DNA from: Scilla litardierei
Taxonomy: Eukaryota > Streptophyta > Magnoliopsida > Asparagales > Asparagaceae
Assembly: GCA_030789695.1 (NCBI GenBank)
Contig: CM061138.1
Span: 177,526,051 to 177,590,050, forward strand
DNA length: 64,000 nt
Reading direction: 5' to 3'
Part shown: positions 33,474 to 44,243 of the stretch, in pieces
Position numbering within the stretch: the first letter of the stretch is position 1
How the letters are laid out: every line of letters starts with the position of its first letter
Program-made: the position numbers and the translations under genes
The notes under the pieces: model-generated
Database searches by the model: none
Told to the model about the DNA's origin: nothing
Seen by the model: only the letters and a program-made list of their open reading frames with translations

Positions 33474-34419
33474 GCGTCAGTTTGGAGGCCTCTCCTGTGA
33501 TCATTGGATGATACATCCTGTTGAGAGTGTTTTGGGTTAGGATGGAGTTTTGGCGGTGTTTTGATGTATTTTGGATTTTGGATGTCGGTGTACTTATTGT
33601 ACTTTCATTTTGTTGGATGTTTGATGATGGTGTTTCGATGATTATGTTGTATCTTTTTGATGTTGATATAGATGTCGCACTTTATATGATGTAGTCGATG
33701 TATTTGTGCATGTACTCATGATATTCTAATATATATACATCGATGTTCTCCTTTACTTCGTCGTGCACATTTAATATTCATTCAATGTCTATGATATTCG
33801 TTTTCATCGCTCGACGTTTCTTAACTTGGTTAAATAGATTTTAATTCTATGATTGCATAGAATTGTTTTCCATGCACAAATTTAACCAAGAATATTGAGT
33901 ATTGAAGTATATGTTTCTTTATTCAATAATTGAATTTGAATTTGGTATTTTGATGATTTTCATATTCGTATTTCGAAAATTGACAATTTGGCACACTTTG
34001 ATTTGATTTCATCTCTTTTCCCTTGGTGTCAATTTGGTCCATCGTCATATTCTACGACTCCCGATGTTGGATTTTCTTTATCCTGGTTGTTGTCGTTGTA
34101 TGCCCCCATTTTTGGGATAATGCCAAAGGGGGAGAGATAATGATAATGATTAGGGCAAATGAAAATTTAACTCAATTTCCAAGAATCTAATTTGATATGA
34201 TAGATTCAGGGGGAGTTAAGATATATATAAGGATTTTCAAATCCGATATTTCAAAATTCGATTCTCATTTTATACCTTACTCGTCTGATTGATGCAATTA
34301 ATATATATTCAATTTGGAATTAACGTGTCATCAATGCAGTGGGAGTAAGTATTTTACATTTGAATCATTATTTTTGATTATTATTTATGTTGGTTTGTCA
34401 TCACCAAAAAGGGGGAGAA
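33474..34419 (+). other. SireB-1 3' untranslated region with reiterated PPTs
   Basis: GATGT-rich start (33540-33720), then purine tracts at about 34127 (AAAGGGGGAGAG), 34208 (AGGGGGAGTTAAG) and 34341 (GTGGGAGTAAG), and the final PPT AAAAAGGGGGAGAA at 34406-34419. No gene seen. Confidence 0.75.
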
Positions 34420-36177
34420 TGTTGAGTATTGGACTCCCCGGATTTGGTTTTGGATGATGAGCAAACATAAATAATTCATGAACTAACAATTTGTGAGCGC
34501 AGTTATGGAGATCGTCGCCAAATTCATGAGAACACTCATAGCGACATCTCAAGACTTCTCAAAGCTCGTATTCAATGCCTAAAGCTTCGTTGAAGCTTTT
34601 GGACCATTTTGGAAGTCATGAAGATTTGATCGAAGCTCTCGAAGACCGTTCCTTAAGGTTTTATTTATAGTCTTTTAGTTTCGATCGATAGAATGTTAAG
34701 CCTTGAGTATATCTTACATTTCTATCTTCATAACGCTCATATCTTAGCTCTAGGATCTTAGTAAAAGTCCATTCTAACTTCCTCGATGCATCGCGCTTCG
34801 ATTCGGACTTTGTTGTGCATGTTAGTTGGTTCAAGAAGAAGAACTGACCGACTAGATGGTGATCTAGTCGGTCGGCAAAGCTTCTTGGACCGACTAGTTT
34901 GTGTTAATCTTTTCTTGCTCAGTACTGTTTACAGTTAGTCGGTCTACGTTGACTCACCGACCGACTAGTTTGTGAACTAGTCGGTCAGTGATGCTTCTTT
35001 GACCGACTAGTTGAGCTTTACTGTACATGCCAATTTTCTCCTAAGCTACTGTTTATCGTTAGTCGATCTAAGAACGTTTGTCGACCGACTAGTTGATGAT
35101 CTAGTCGGTCAACATTTGTTCTTGGACCGACTAAATCAACTTGTATTCAGACTAATTGTTTTTGACTCTTAGTCGGTCTAAGTTCACTGACCGACCGACT
35201 AGTTGTGAAACTAGTCGGTCAGACAGTCTTCTTGGACCGGCTAGATTTCTAGGTCTGAAATTCACTCTGTTCTCTGTTCATCACTTAGTCGGTCCATGTT
35301 GTTTGACTGACCGACTAGTTGATGAACTAGTCGGTCAGTGTTTGTTCTTTGACCGACTAACTGCTTCAGATTTCTTTCCGTTGGGATTTGACCTAACTCG
35401 TTTTTATGGGACCCTATAAATACGAAGCTTGGTCATTTCTATCAAGGTTAGAACTGCTATTAAGAGATTCATTGAGATTGAAAGAGTTAGAGATTCTCAC
35501 TCATTTCCAAAGCTCTCTCCCTCACAAGAAATCCATTCTCTCACATTCTAGATCTAGAATCCATCTTGAGAGAAGTTTGTTCTTGGTGAGCCTTTCAAGC
35601 TCTAGCTTGATTCAAGTCTCCAAATCACTCCTAGGCACCCATTGTTGCTCATTTCAGTGGTGCTAGGTCTTGGTGACTTTCTCTTCCTTAAATCCCTCCT
35701 TGCACCTATTTGGTAAGAAAACTCAAGTTATAGGATTGTGTGGTAAGATTGTTTATTTCATTATAAACTCATTTATATTGCTTATTGGTTCTCTCGGTTG
35801 TGAGAGAAGGTTGTGATCCCGGGTTGTGGGATTCACTATTGCCATTGCATGTATGATTTGATCTTGTGAAGGTTTTTCACAAGATATTCATAGTGGAAAT
35901 CTTAGGTTAGGGTTTCTAACCTAAGTATCCGGAGGGGATCCGGGTGGTTAGGACGTAGGATCACCGGGAACAAGTCAGGGAGACTTGGGTGGATCCGAAC
36001 CCAGTAATATTCAATTGTTAGCATTGTTAATTTTGTTGTTGTCATCAATTTATGCTTCCGCAAATTGATTTGGTAGTTGTTTGCACGATAATTAGGAATT
36101 ATACTCCTTGTTATTTTTAAAGTACTATTCACCCCCCCCCCCTCTAGTACTTGTGCAGTAGCTTGTAGGGCATTACA
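34420..36177 (+). repeat. 3' LTR of SireB-1
   Basis: 1758 bp, very close to the 5' LTR. Palindrome array at about 34821-35359, TATA box at about 35414. A C10 run near 36132 explains part of the length difference. Followed by TSD TTTAA (36178-36182). Confidence 0.95.
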
Positions 36178-36182
36178 TTTAA

Positions 36183-36914
36183 TGCCAAAGCCTTCTTCTT
36201 GGCCTCCGAAGGATTTATCATAGCTCGAATCTTTAATCGGTTCTCTCGTCTTACCTCATAAGACATGAGAGTCCCGATAAGATTCACAACTGTGTAATTC
36301 TTCAGATCATTGACCTCCTCGATGGTGATCGCTCTCCTTTCCCACTTGTAGGTCATTCCCATGATGATCTTCCTTACCTTTTCAGCTTCGGTGTATTTTT
36401 GGCCAAGGGCTTCCAATTCATTTGTGATGTCGGTAAAGCATCCTTACATTGATGCAATGCTCTCATTCTCCTGCATATGAAACAAATCGAAGTTTTGCAC
36501 GACAACATATAACTTTGAAAGTTTTACCTTATTCGTTCCCTCATGGGTAACGATAAGATGGTTCTAAATTTGATATGCACTCTTACATGTGCATATCTTG
36601 TTGAACTCATTCGGGTCCAACGCACAATGAAGAGCGTTCATTGCTTTAGCGTCATTGACTTCGGCGGACTTCTCGAAAGTCGTCCATTTCTCGAAATCCT
36701 CTTTGATGGGATCGACGTACTCCTTGTGGAGGGTTCTCCAAAGTGAAGCACTCCTAAGGAACGTCTCCATCCTACACTTTCAATAGCCAAAATTAGTACC
36801 ATTGAAACGTGGAGGACGTACCGTAGATTGACATTCGAAAAGTGTGGACGCTCCATCACGATCGTGATTGTTGTATGAAGTCGGCGGAGGAACGTTGTTG
36901 TTGTTGGATGCCAT
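36183..36914 (-). pseudogene. gag: SireA-2 gag, 5' part
   Basis: ATG at 36912-36914 (MASNNNN...), then the copia gag domain: RPPRFNGTNFGY and CRMETFLRSASLWRTL. A TGA at 36780-36782 and a TAG at 36564-36566 both sit where Trp is expected. The second half has NELEALGQKYTEAEKVRKIIMG and VNLIGTLMSYEVR and reaches the SireB-1 junction at 36183. Its continuation is 21849 downwards. This part would build the capsid shell; here it is broken. Confidence 0.9.
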
Positions 36915-36928
36915 AGCTATAACCTTGT

Positions 36929-36940
36929 GCTCTGATACCA
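36929..36940 (-). promoter_or_regulatory. Primer binding site of SireA-2
   Basis: The minus strand reads TGGTATCAGAGC, the complement of the initiator tRNA-Met 3' end, two bases from the 5' LTR. Confidence 0.92.
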
Positions 36941-36942
36941 AT

Positions 36943-38759
36943 TGTAAGGATCCTGACTATAGAGAAAACACTAGAAGGGGGGTTGAATAGTGTTTAAGCA
37001 ATTTAAAACGATAGTTACACCAAATTAAAATGCTAACCAACAATAAAGTGCAGAATTAGAATTAAACCCAAATACGAAACAAATGTAAACACAATTATGT
37101 TTCTAGGGTTTGGATTACCCGAGTCACTTCCCGAATTGTTCCCGGTAATCCTACGTCCCTTCCACCTGGATACCTCCGGATACTAAAGTTAGAACCCTAA
37201 CTTGAGGTTTCCTTAAAACCCACTTGTAGCAACCCTACAAGTGAAATCGAATACAAATCGATGTCCTTGACTCCCACAACTTGGGAGCAAGCAAAACAAC
37301 TCTCACAACCCAAGAGCAAATTCAATATACGAAAATAATGAAATATTGAAAGCAACACTTACAATCACCTATGCCTTGAAGTAGAACTTGAAGGAGAGGT
37401 GTGTTGTGTGTTAAAGACTCTCTTGGAAGAGAGGAGAAAGCCCTTTCTCTTGACTGCACCAATTGCCTAGAGGATCACTCTTTGGTTCTAGGTTGGAGAG
37501 CAAGAGATTAAAGATTTGGAATTCTTAGGGCTTTGGATTTGAGAGCTTTAAACTTTAGAATGAAAGCTTGAGATGAAAACTTGGAAGAATTGGTAACCTC
37601 TCAATGGAACAGTAGAAGCCCCATTTATAGGTTTCTCAAATCCACAAAAAAGTTTAGGCAAAAACTCTTTTGGAATCCGTGAGAAAATTCTCAACGGATA
37701 GAATCTGAACTCGCGACAGTTGACTGTTGATGAAACCACAATCGACTGTTGCACAGTCAGCATGGGTAGGTAAGAATTCATAACGGTAACTTACCACGTG
37801 GACAGTCGACTGATGAAGCAAAGACAGTCGACTGTTGAACCAACATGCGACTGTAAATCCTTCTACAGACGACTGACAGAGAGATGGTAAGTTGAATAAA
37901 ATCTAGAAATCCTGTAAGATAACAGGACAGACGACTGATGCAGATAATACAGTCGACTGTTAATCAGAACAGTCAACTGTAAATCCTTATACAGACGATT
38001 GTCAAATACCCTGAGAATTTTCAGAGAGCTGAGTCAATAAATTGGCTCACAGACAGACGACTGTTGAAGTATACACAGTCGACTGATCCAAGGTACAGTC
38101 GACTGTATATACAACAATAGTCGACTGGCCGTAAAAGTCAGATCAACGAAGTTTTGGGCAAAAGAAAGACATGTGACTGATTTACAAAACACAATCGACT
38201 GTCACTTGGACAGGCGCTTGTGAATCGTTCATCAGTAGCCTGTACGAAATAAATAGAGAAGCCCAAAACTAGATTGTAAAAGTTTGTGCATAACAGGCTA
38301 CTGTAGAACAAAACACAGTCGATTGTTTTTGAGACAGACTACTGTAAAACGTTCAGTAGTTGACTGTTATAAACAATCCAAGCACAATCACTAAAGAAAT
38401 AGATTGGGGTCAAAGGACAAATGATCTAATAATGTCCTAAGACAGAAATGATGATATGTGTGTGCTCCATCAATGTTCTACTTCTAAGCTATATACTAGA
38501 AGAGATAAAAGAAAAATAAATTGACGAATTCTCTCTTCTATCCATCGTATGAGCTTGAAGTCTTCATGGAGCTTCAATCATCATCTACGATCATCCAGTC
38601 CATGTCATTTGCCTTCAATCAACTTTGAGTGTCATCCATTGCAAGTAGATCTTCATAATAAGCTTAGGCAATGGATTAACTGCAAAATAGGGGATTAGTC
38701 ACAAGTATTTATGTTTGCTCATCATTAACACCAAGTAGGGAGAAGTCTAATACTCAACA
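36943..38759 (-). repeat. 5' LTR of SireA-2
   Basis: 1817 bp with the palindrome array at about 37717-38366. It is the partner of 12035-13847. TSD CAAAA follows at 38760-38764. Confidence 0.95.
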
Positions 38760-38764
38760 CAAAA

Positions 38765-38909
38765 TGCCCCTACACTTTTCACGAAATTACACGACTGCCA
38801 TGAGCCGCATTTACGCCATATCACATCTTATCAACTTATCATACTCCCTCTACTCATGCATAGAGGACTACCGTATCAGTCGCTGTATAGAGCTAAACAG
38901 GCCATGACA
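38765..38909 (-). repeat. Tek-1 3' LTR, remaining part
   Basis: The U3 end of the Tek-1 3' LTR in element orientation; on the minus strand it begins TGTCATGGCC directly after a purine tract, AAGGAGGGTAGGA (38910-38922). It joins 9512-12034 across SireA-2. Confidence 0.8.
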
Positions 38910-39086
38910 TCCTACCCTCCTTAAACTAAAGTTCGTCCTCGAACTTTCAAAAGTCAAGGGTTCTAGTCTAAGAAGAAAATACTTCTAAATTTTAAGGGCT
39001 TCTCTATATAATACCCTACATCACGGATCCCACAAAATTTCGCATCCAAGATTATCAAAAGAGACATTGATACAGGGATAAGATAC

Positions 39087-42000
39087 TTACATAAACAGGT
39101 GAGGATATCTGTATCTTATCTCGTCCTCGCGCTCCCAGGTGGACTCACCAGGGGACTCTTGTTGCCACATAACTCTTACTAGATTAATGGCCTTCTTCTT
39201 CAGTATCTTCTGTCTCCGATCCAGGATAGCCACTGGTTGTTGTTCGTAAGTTAGGTCAGGGCGCACTTCAATTTCTGAGAAGTCCACGAGGTGATTAGGG
39301 TCTCCCACATATTTCCGAAGCTGAGATACATGGAACACATCATGGACGCCTTCAATGGATGGAGGTAAGGCAAGGCGATAGGCAACTTCACCAACACGAG
39401 CCAAGATCTCGAAAGGACCAATGAATCTCGGGCTCAACTTCCCTCGTCTACCAAATCGAATCGTGCCACGTGTCGGGGAGATCTTTAAGAATATATAATC
39501 GCCTGGCTGGAACTCCAATGGACGCCTCTTTGTATCTGCCCAATGCTTATAGTGATCCTGAGTAATACGAAGATTCTCCTTAACTGTCCGAACCACATCG
39601 ATCGCTTCCACCACCAAGTCAGGTCCTAAGAGTTCACAGTCCCCAACATCGTCCCAGCTTAGAGGCGATCTGCACTTCCTTCCATGCAGTGCAGCAAACG
39701 GTGCCATTCCAATGCTAGCCTGATAACTATTGTTGTAAGCAAACTCCACCAAGTGCAAGTGATCTTCCCATGATCCCTTAAAGTCCAGCATGCACGCCCT
39801 CAATATGTCCTCGAGGACCTGAATAACTCGCTCAGATTGCCCATCTGTCTGGGGATGATATGCGGTACTAAACTTGAGATGAGTCCCCAAACTAGACTGC
39901 AAACTTCTCCAAAAATGTGAGGTGAATCTGGTGTCCCGATTAGAGATTATATAAACATGAACTCCATGAAGCCTCACGATCTCCTCCATGTATCTTCGAG
40001 CCAAATGCTCGGTAGACTGTCCAACCCGAAAGAAAATGAAATGTGCAGATTTGGTCAAGCAATCAACGACCACCCAAATTGCGGCATTTCCCTTGGGTGT
40101 GCAGGGTAACCCAGTCACAAAATCCATCATCACGTGTTGCCATTTTCATTCAGGTATGGGTAGAGGCTGCAACAAACCTGTAACTCTTTGGTGTTCGGCC
40201 TTCACCTGCTGACAGACCAAACATGAGGCCACACTTCTGGCTATACTGCGCTTCATCCCATGCCACCAGCAATGCTGTCGCAGGTCGCGGTACATCTTTG
40301 TCCCTCCTGGATGAATTGAATAGGGGGAACTATGGGCCTCTTTAAGCAATTCCTCTCGAATAGCACCAGCTGACACGCATAGCCGAGTCCCAAATCTAAG
40401 AGAGCCATCTTCGTGAATGTGGAAGTCTGTCTGAAGTCCCGCCTCTACCTGTTCTCGGATCCTCTTTAGCTTTTCATCTCCTGACTGTGCGGCCTTGATC
40501 CGGTCCACTAGATCGGACTGGACCTGCAAGCTCAACATAGTGGCTTTAACACCCGTAAGTACAACCTCTATCTCCATCTGTCGCAGGGCCCACTGGAGCT
40601 GAGGCTGAGAGGTCAACATCATCACAACTGGATATCTACTGAGTGCATCATGGACCACGTTCACCTTCCCAGGGTGATACTGGAGATCGATATCATATTC
40701 TGCCATTAGCTCAAGCCATCGACGCTGTCTCATATTGAGCTCCTTCTGAGTGAACACATACTTCAAACTCTTGTGGTCAGTGTACACCTTGATATGCTCC
40801 CCTAGCAAAAAGTGTCTCCACGGCTTTAAAGCAAAAATCACGGCTGCCAGCTCCAAGTCATGTGTAGGGTAGTTTAGCTCATGCACCTTCAGAAGTCTAG
40901 AGTTATAAGCTACAACACGTCCATGCTGATGTAGGACACATACAGGCCCTTTGCCAGAAGCATCACAGAAGATCTCAAATCCTCCAGAACGATCTGGAAC
41001 CGTCAGAACTGGCGCAGTAGTCAACCTTCTCTTCAATTCCTCAAATGCATGCTGACACTCGTCAGACCAGACATAAGCAACATCCTTCTTAGTTAAGTGA
41101 GTAAGTGGTGCCGCAATCTTGGAGAAATCCTTGATGAACTTCCTGTAATAGCCAGCCAATCCCAAGAAGCTCCGAATCTCTGAAACTGATCTGGGAACAG
41201 TCCATTTTTCCACTGCAGCCACCTTGTCTGGATCAACTGATATGCCATCTCCCAAAACTATGTGCCCCAGAAAAGCCACTTTAGACAACCAAAACTGGCA
41301 CTTACTATATTTGGCATATAACTGATGTTGCCTCAAAGTCTCTAGAACAATCCTCAGATGTTCTGCATGTTCTTCCTCATCCTTGGAATATATCAGGATA
41401 TCGTCAATAAAGACCACCACGAACTTGTCCAAATAGTCAAAGAATACATGATTCATTAATCTCATGAAAGTAGCCGGAGCATTGGTCACACCAAAGGGCA
41501 TCACCAGGAACTCATAATGTCCATAATGAGTTCGAAAAGCTGTCTTCGGTACATCAGATCGCCGAAACTTAATCTGATGATAACCGCTCTGTAAGTCCAA
41601 CTTTGAGTAGACTCGGGATCCACCAAGCTGATCAAAGAGATCATCGATGCGGGGAAGTGGATACTTGTCCTTTATTGTCACCTTGTTCAACTCCCTGTAA
41701 TCAATACACATTCTCCGGGATCCGTCTTTCTTATTCACCAAAAGCACTGGTGCTCCCAAGGTGACACGCTTGGCTGTATCAGTCCTCGTTCTGATAAGTC
41801 CTTTAGTTGATTACGAAGCTCAGCCAACTCAGGTGGTGCCATCCGATAGGGAGCCTTCGCAATGGACTGTGTGCCTGGTACCAAATCAATGGTGAACTCC
41901 AATGATCGATCAGGAGGAAGTCCATAAATGTCATCAGGAAAGACATCAGGAAAGTCTCGCACAACCATGGGTAAAACTGGCTCCGCCTCCATGGCCATCG

Positions 42001-42388
42001 CAAACACTTCTGCTTCCACTGGTGTTGCTCTAAATCTTACAGGTTCTAATGTGCAACTACCACTTCTGAACTCAAACTCTGGATGATCGGGAATCTTGAA
42101 GACTACTCTCCTTAATTTGCAATCAATAGTGGCATAAAACATTGCTAACCAGTCCATCATAAACACCGCTTTGAAGTGGGCATCTCAATCACGAGGAATT
42201 TAGCATATAACTCTCGACCGCAAATTTCCACTGGACAACAACGGAGTCTTGAAGTACTCCTGATCACACCATTTCTTGTGTGAATGTTCCAAATTGTCGG
42301 GACAGAAAACAGTGTCGGGACAGAAAACAGTGTGAGGCCCCGGAATCAAAAAGAGCTAAGGCAGGAAAAGATGCTACTTTAACCATAC
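39087..42388 (-). pseudogene. pol: Tek-1 pol: protease, RT, RNase H, integrase, chromodomain (broken)
   Basis: Protease DSGASH at about 42331-42354; its frame then breaks. RT approach (MMDWLAMFYATIDC) over 42166-41735, then a frameshift near 41760. The largest piece, 41759-40146, holds RT ([21 protein letters not shown]), RNase H ([21 protein letters not shown]) and the integrase zinc finger ([21 protein letters not shown]). A TGA at about 40143 stands where Trp is expected. 40133-39087 holds the integrase core (MMDFVTGLP, NRDTRFTS, HPQTDGQSERV) and a C-terminal chromodomain-like end (AILDRR, STWEREDEIRYRYPHLF). That ending is typical of Tekay/Del chromoviruses and would guide insertion to heterochromatin. 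Inactive copy. Confidence 0.93.
42297..42332 (-). repeat. 18-bp in-frame tandem duplication in Tek-1 protease
   Basis: The unit TCGGGACAGAAAACAGTG (plus strand) occurs twice, at 42297-42314 and 42315-42332. In the minus-strand frame it repeats HCFLSR directly after the active-site DSGAS. Confidence 0.9.
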
Positions 42389-42478
42389 CTAAAAGCGAAC
42401 AACGAAATCAAACCAACGTCTATCATAACTGAGCAACAAGTGATATAATGTAAAGTAAAGAGAGGGCTAGAACCATAC
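42389..42478 (-). other. 90-nt GT-AG intron-like insert between Tek-1 gag and protease
   Basis: On the minus strand the insert begins GTATGG and ends TTCGCTTTTAG. The first eight bases, GTATGGTT, are repeated directly after its end, so its edges are direct repeats. Read through, it has in-frame stops (QL-stop). Removing it joins ...GQVITG to MVKVASFPALALFDSGAS in one frame, as expected for this lineage. It has a T-rich 3' end. An intron, or a small insertion with an 8-bp duplication, or both, would fit. Confidence 0.6.
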
Positions 42479-42637
42479 CAGTGATAACCTGGCCTGAGTT
42501 TTCTTCCTCTACTGCTGTCATTGTGAAAGCTTGGGACTTTGGAGCAGAGTTTGTCTTTTTGTAGGCCTGCCGCTGGGGAGGCAAGGAAGGTCCTCTAGGG
42601 GCTGGTGTGCCTGGTCTGGCTGGCGCTGGAAGTGAAG
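42479..42637 (-). pseudogene. gag: Tek-1 gag, 3' part
   Basis: Pro/Ala/Gln-rich linker (PAPARPGTPAPRG) then FTMTAVEEENSGQVITG, the usual gag-to-protease link. It continues from 51586 upstream of the GagN-1 insertion. I see no zinc knuckle in this short part. Confidence 0.8.
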
Positions 42638-43560
42638 TGACCGGCGCCCCGCTTGCGTTGCGGCGGCGCGGTGTCGTTTACCGCAAGTTTCACGGTTAGT
42701 GTAGGGTGCGGGAATATCGAACTCAGGGAGGCGAGGTTGTGCTTGGGTCAGGTAAGACCTGAATCACCCCGAGGGGCGAGCTAGCCCGAATCGGTAGATG
42801 GTTGTCACGAAAGAAAATAAAAGCGTATGAACGAAAAGAAAGTAAACCCGGGACTTTGGTTTCCAACCCGACGAGAGACTCTCGCCGATACGGCCTTCGG
42901 GTATGGATAGCGATCGGGATTAGGGTCTAATGGTGAGACGTTGCCTCTGAAAGTGGTACCGACGTCCCATGGGCCCGATATTCCGGTCGGTGCCCAGGAT
43001 GATACACCGGACTTCCCGGGTTCAATCAGTGGGCACTCCCGTGTCCATTAACACTGATCGATCCCGGGAGCACTAAACCCGCAACGATATCTCCCAACGT
43101 CTCATCCTGCCGCTCCCGCGTGCTAGGATTCGGCGTCTACGCTAAGGGCGTGAGCTATGGCTAGGGAGTCAACCGCCAAGTTTATTCCCCCTTGGCCCGA
43201 CGGTCAAAGGCGGTCTTTTTCCCGCCAATGACAATGAAACACCCCGCGTAACCTTTAGATTCCTACTCCCTATCGATTTCCTAACCCTATGGACGCATCG
43301 GGAAGAGCCCCCGAAGGGGTTTCCACCAAAATCCCAGATTTGGGAACTACTCACAGAAATTCATGAAAAAGCAATCTAAATGAAATTTAACCGTTGAAAT
43401 CATAATCGGACAATTGCAATGCGGAAGTAATAGAGTAATAAAGACAATACTAAAATTTTAGAACGATCTGAAAACTTACTAAAGAGTAACAATTACAGCC
43501 GTCACAAGGAAATAAAACAGTAGAAAAACAGCAACTCCCATTTCTGGAACCCTAGGGGCT

Positions 43561-43570
43561 CTATATATAG
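43561..43570 (-). promoter_or_regulatory. LTR TATA box of GagN-1
   Basis: CTATATATAG, itself a palindrome, directly downstream (minus orientation) of the array. The copy in the 5' LTR is at 51140-51149. Confidence 0.6.
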
Positions 43571-43580
43571 ACTTACGCAT

Positions 43581-43946
43581 CAACCGATCGGTTGACAAGT
43601 CAACCAGTCGGTTTATCCGTTACAGATAAATCACAGAAAACAGCGAGTTTTCACCCGACCTCATGAACCGATCGGGTGAGTTCTTGAGCGATCGGTTGGA
43701 TCTTGGAGCAGTCGGGTGAACCGGTCGGTTCGACGCCCATGTCTTCAGCTCTTTTTCCTCAGCTACAGATGAACCGATCGGGTGAGAGTCACCCGATCGG
43801 TTGGAATTCCGCTCGAAAAAACAGAGAACATCCGCCCGCAGAACCGGTCTGTGAACCGGTCGGGTGACTTCTTTGTGAGCTGCGGTAGAGACCGGGTGGT
43901 GCACGCGTGCATCACCCGATCGGTTGAAGATGACCAACCGACCGGG
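43581..43946 (-). repeat. LTR palindrome array of GagN-1 (ACCGATCGGT sites)
   Basis: About fourteen sites of ACCGATCGGT and variants (ACCGATCGGG, ACCGGTCGGT, ACCGACCGGG). Starts include 43583-43603, 43667-43687-43708, 43773-43791 and 43914-43937. Many neighbours are 18-23 bp apart, others 12-14 bp. The array is less regular than the Sire arrays. The copy in the 5' LTR lies at about 51160-51525. Confidence 0.85.
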
Positions 43947-44195
43947 TGAGGGGCTGAAAGATGAATTCTTCGACGTTTGACCCCCTGGATCACGCGTGAC
44001 TTCTCCCGTTGCTCCGGGGACTTGGGATATCATCATTAAACGTCCCCTACGTGGTCGAACTCCTGCAATCATGGACAAACAAAGAAAAGTGAAAGAAAAC
44101 GGGAAAATATACGAAAACGAATAAGAGACGGCGGAAAAACACGGAGAAACACAAAAGAAAACGTGCGTGAATATATGAAATATAAACGCACGTCA

Positions 44196-44243
44196 AAATC
44201 CCCCAAGCTGAACTCTTCCTCGTCCTCGAGGAAGACGAGTGAG
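44196..44243 (-). other. Stem-loop plus CAGCTTGGGGG module, copy 1
   Basis: Plus strand: CCCCCAAGCTGAA, two bases, CTTCCTCG (44215-44222), loop TCCT, CGAGGAAG (44227-44234), two bases, GAGTGAG. A perfect 8-bp stem with a 4-nt loop. In element sense it ends in CAGCTTGGGGG, which looks like a polypurine tract. Confidence 0.75.

Larger units (their letters stand above)
21855..36177 (+). mobile_element. SireB-1: full-length Sirevirus-like element, second family
   Basis: 14.3 kb including a 1751-bp nested solo LTR. LTRs at 21855-23607 and 34420-36177; perfect TSD TTTAA. Order: 5' LTR, primer binding site, gag, pol, palindrome array, aORF, PPTs, 3' LTR. It shares LTR tips (TGTTGAGTATTGGAC), the PPT and gene order with family A, but the LTR body and the palindrome motif are different. 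Gag and pol carry several stops and frameshifts, so it cannot move by itself now. Confidence 0.95.
12035..38759 (-). mobile_element. SireA-2: full-length Sirevirus-like element, split by SireB-1
   Basis: The 5' LTR is 36943-38759 and the 3' LTR 12035-13847, flanked by the perfect 5-bp TSD CAAAA (12030-12034 and 38760-38764). Without the nested SireB-1 it is about 12.4 kb. It has a tRNA-Met type primer binding site, gag, pol, palindrome array, aORF and PPTs. Gag and pol are broken, but the aORF is intact. It lies head to head with SireA-1, the two 3' LTRs facing each other across 3.1 kb. Confidence 0.95.
42638..44001 (-). repeat. 3' LTR of GagN-1
   Basis: Plus strand TGACCGGCGCC...GCGTGACT. 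The minus-strand start would be AGTCACG and not TG, so the terminus may be one to three bases off. TATA box CTATATATAG at 43561-43570; palindrome array 43581-43946 upstream of it in element orientation. Confidence 0.88.

Noticed and set aside
33166..33540. Leu-rich ORF overlapping the SireB-1 aORF tail, and similar frames at 60450-61045
   Set aside because: Shadow frames of the Ala/Pro/Val-rich aORF tail.
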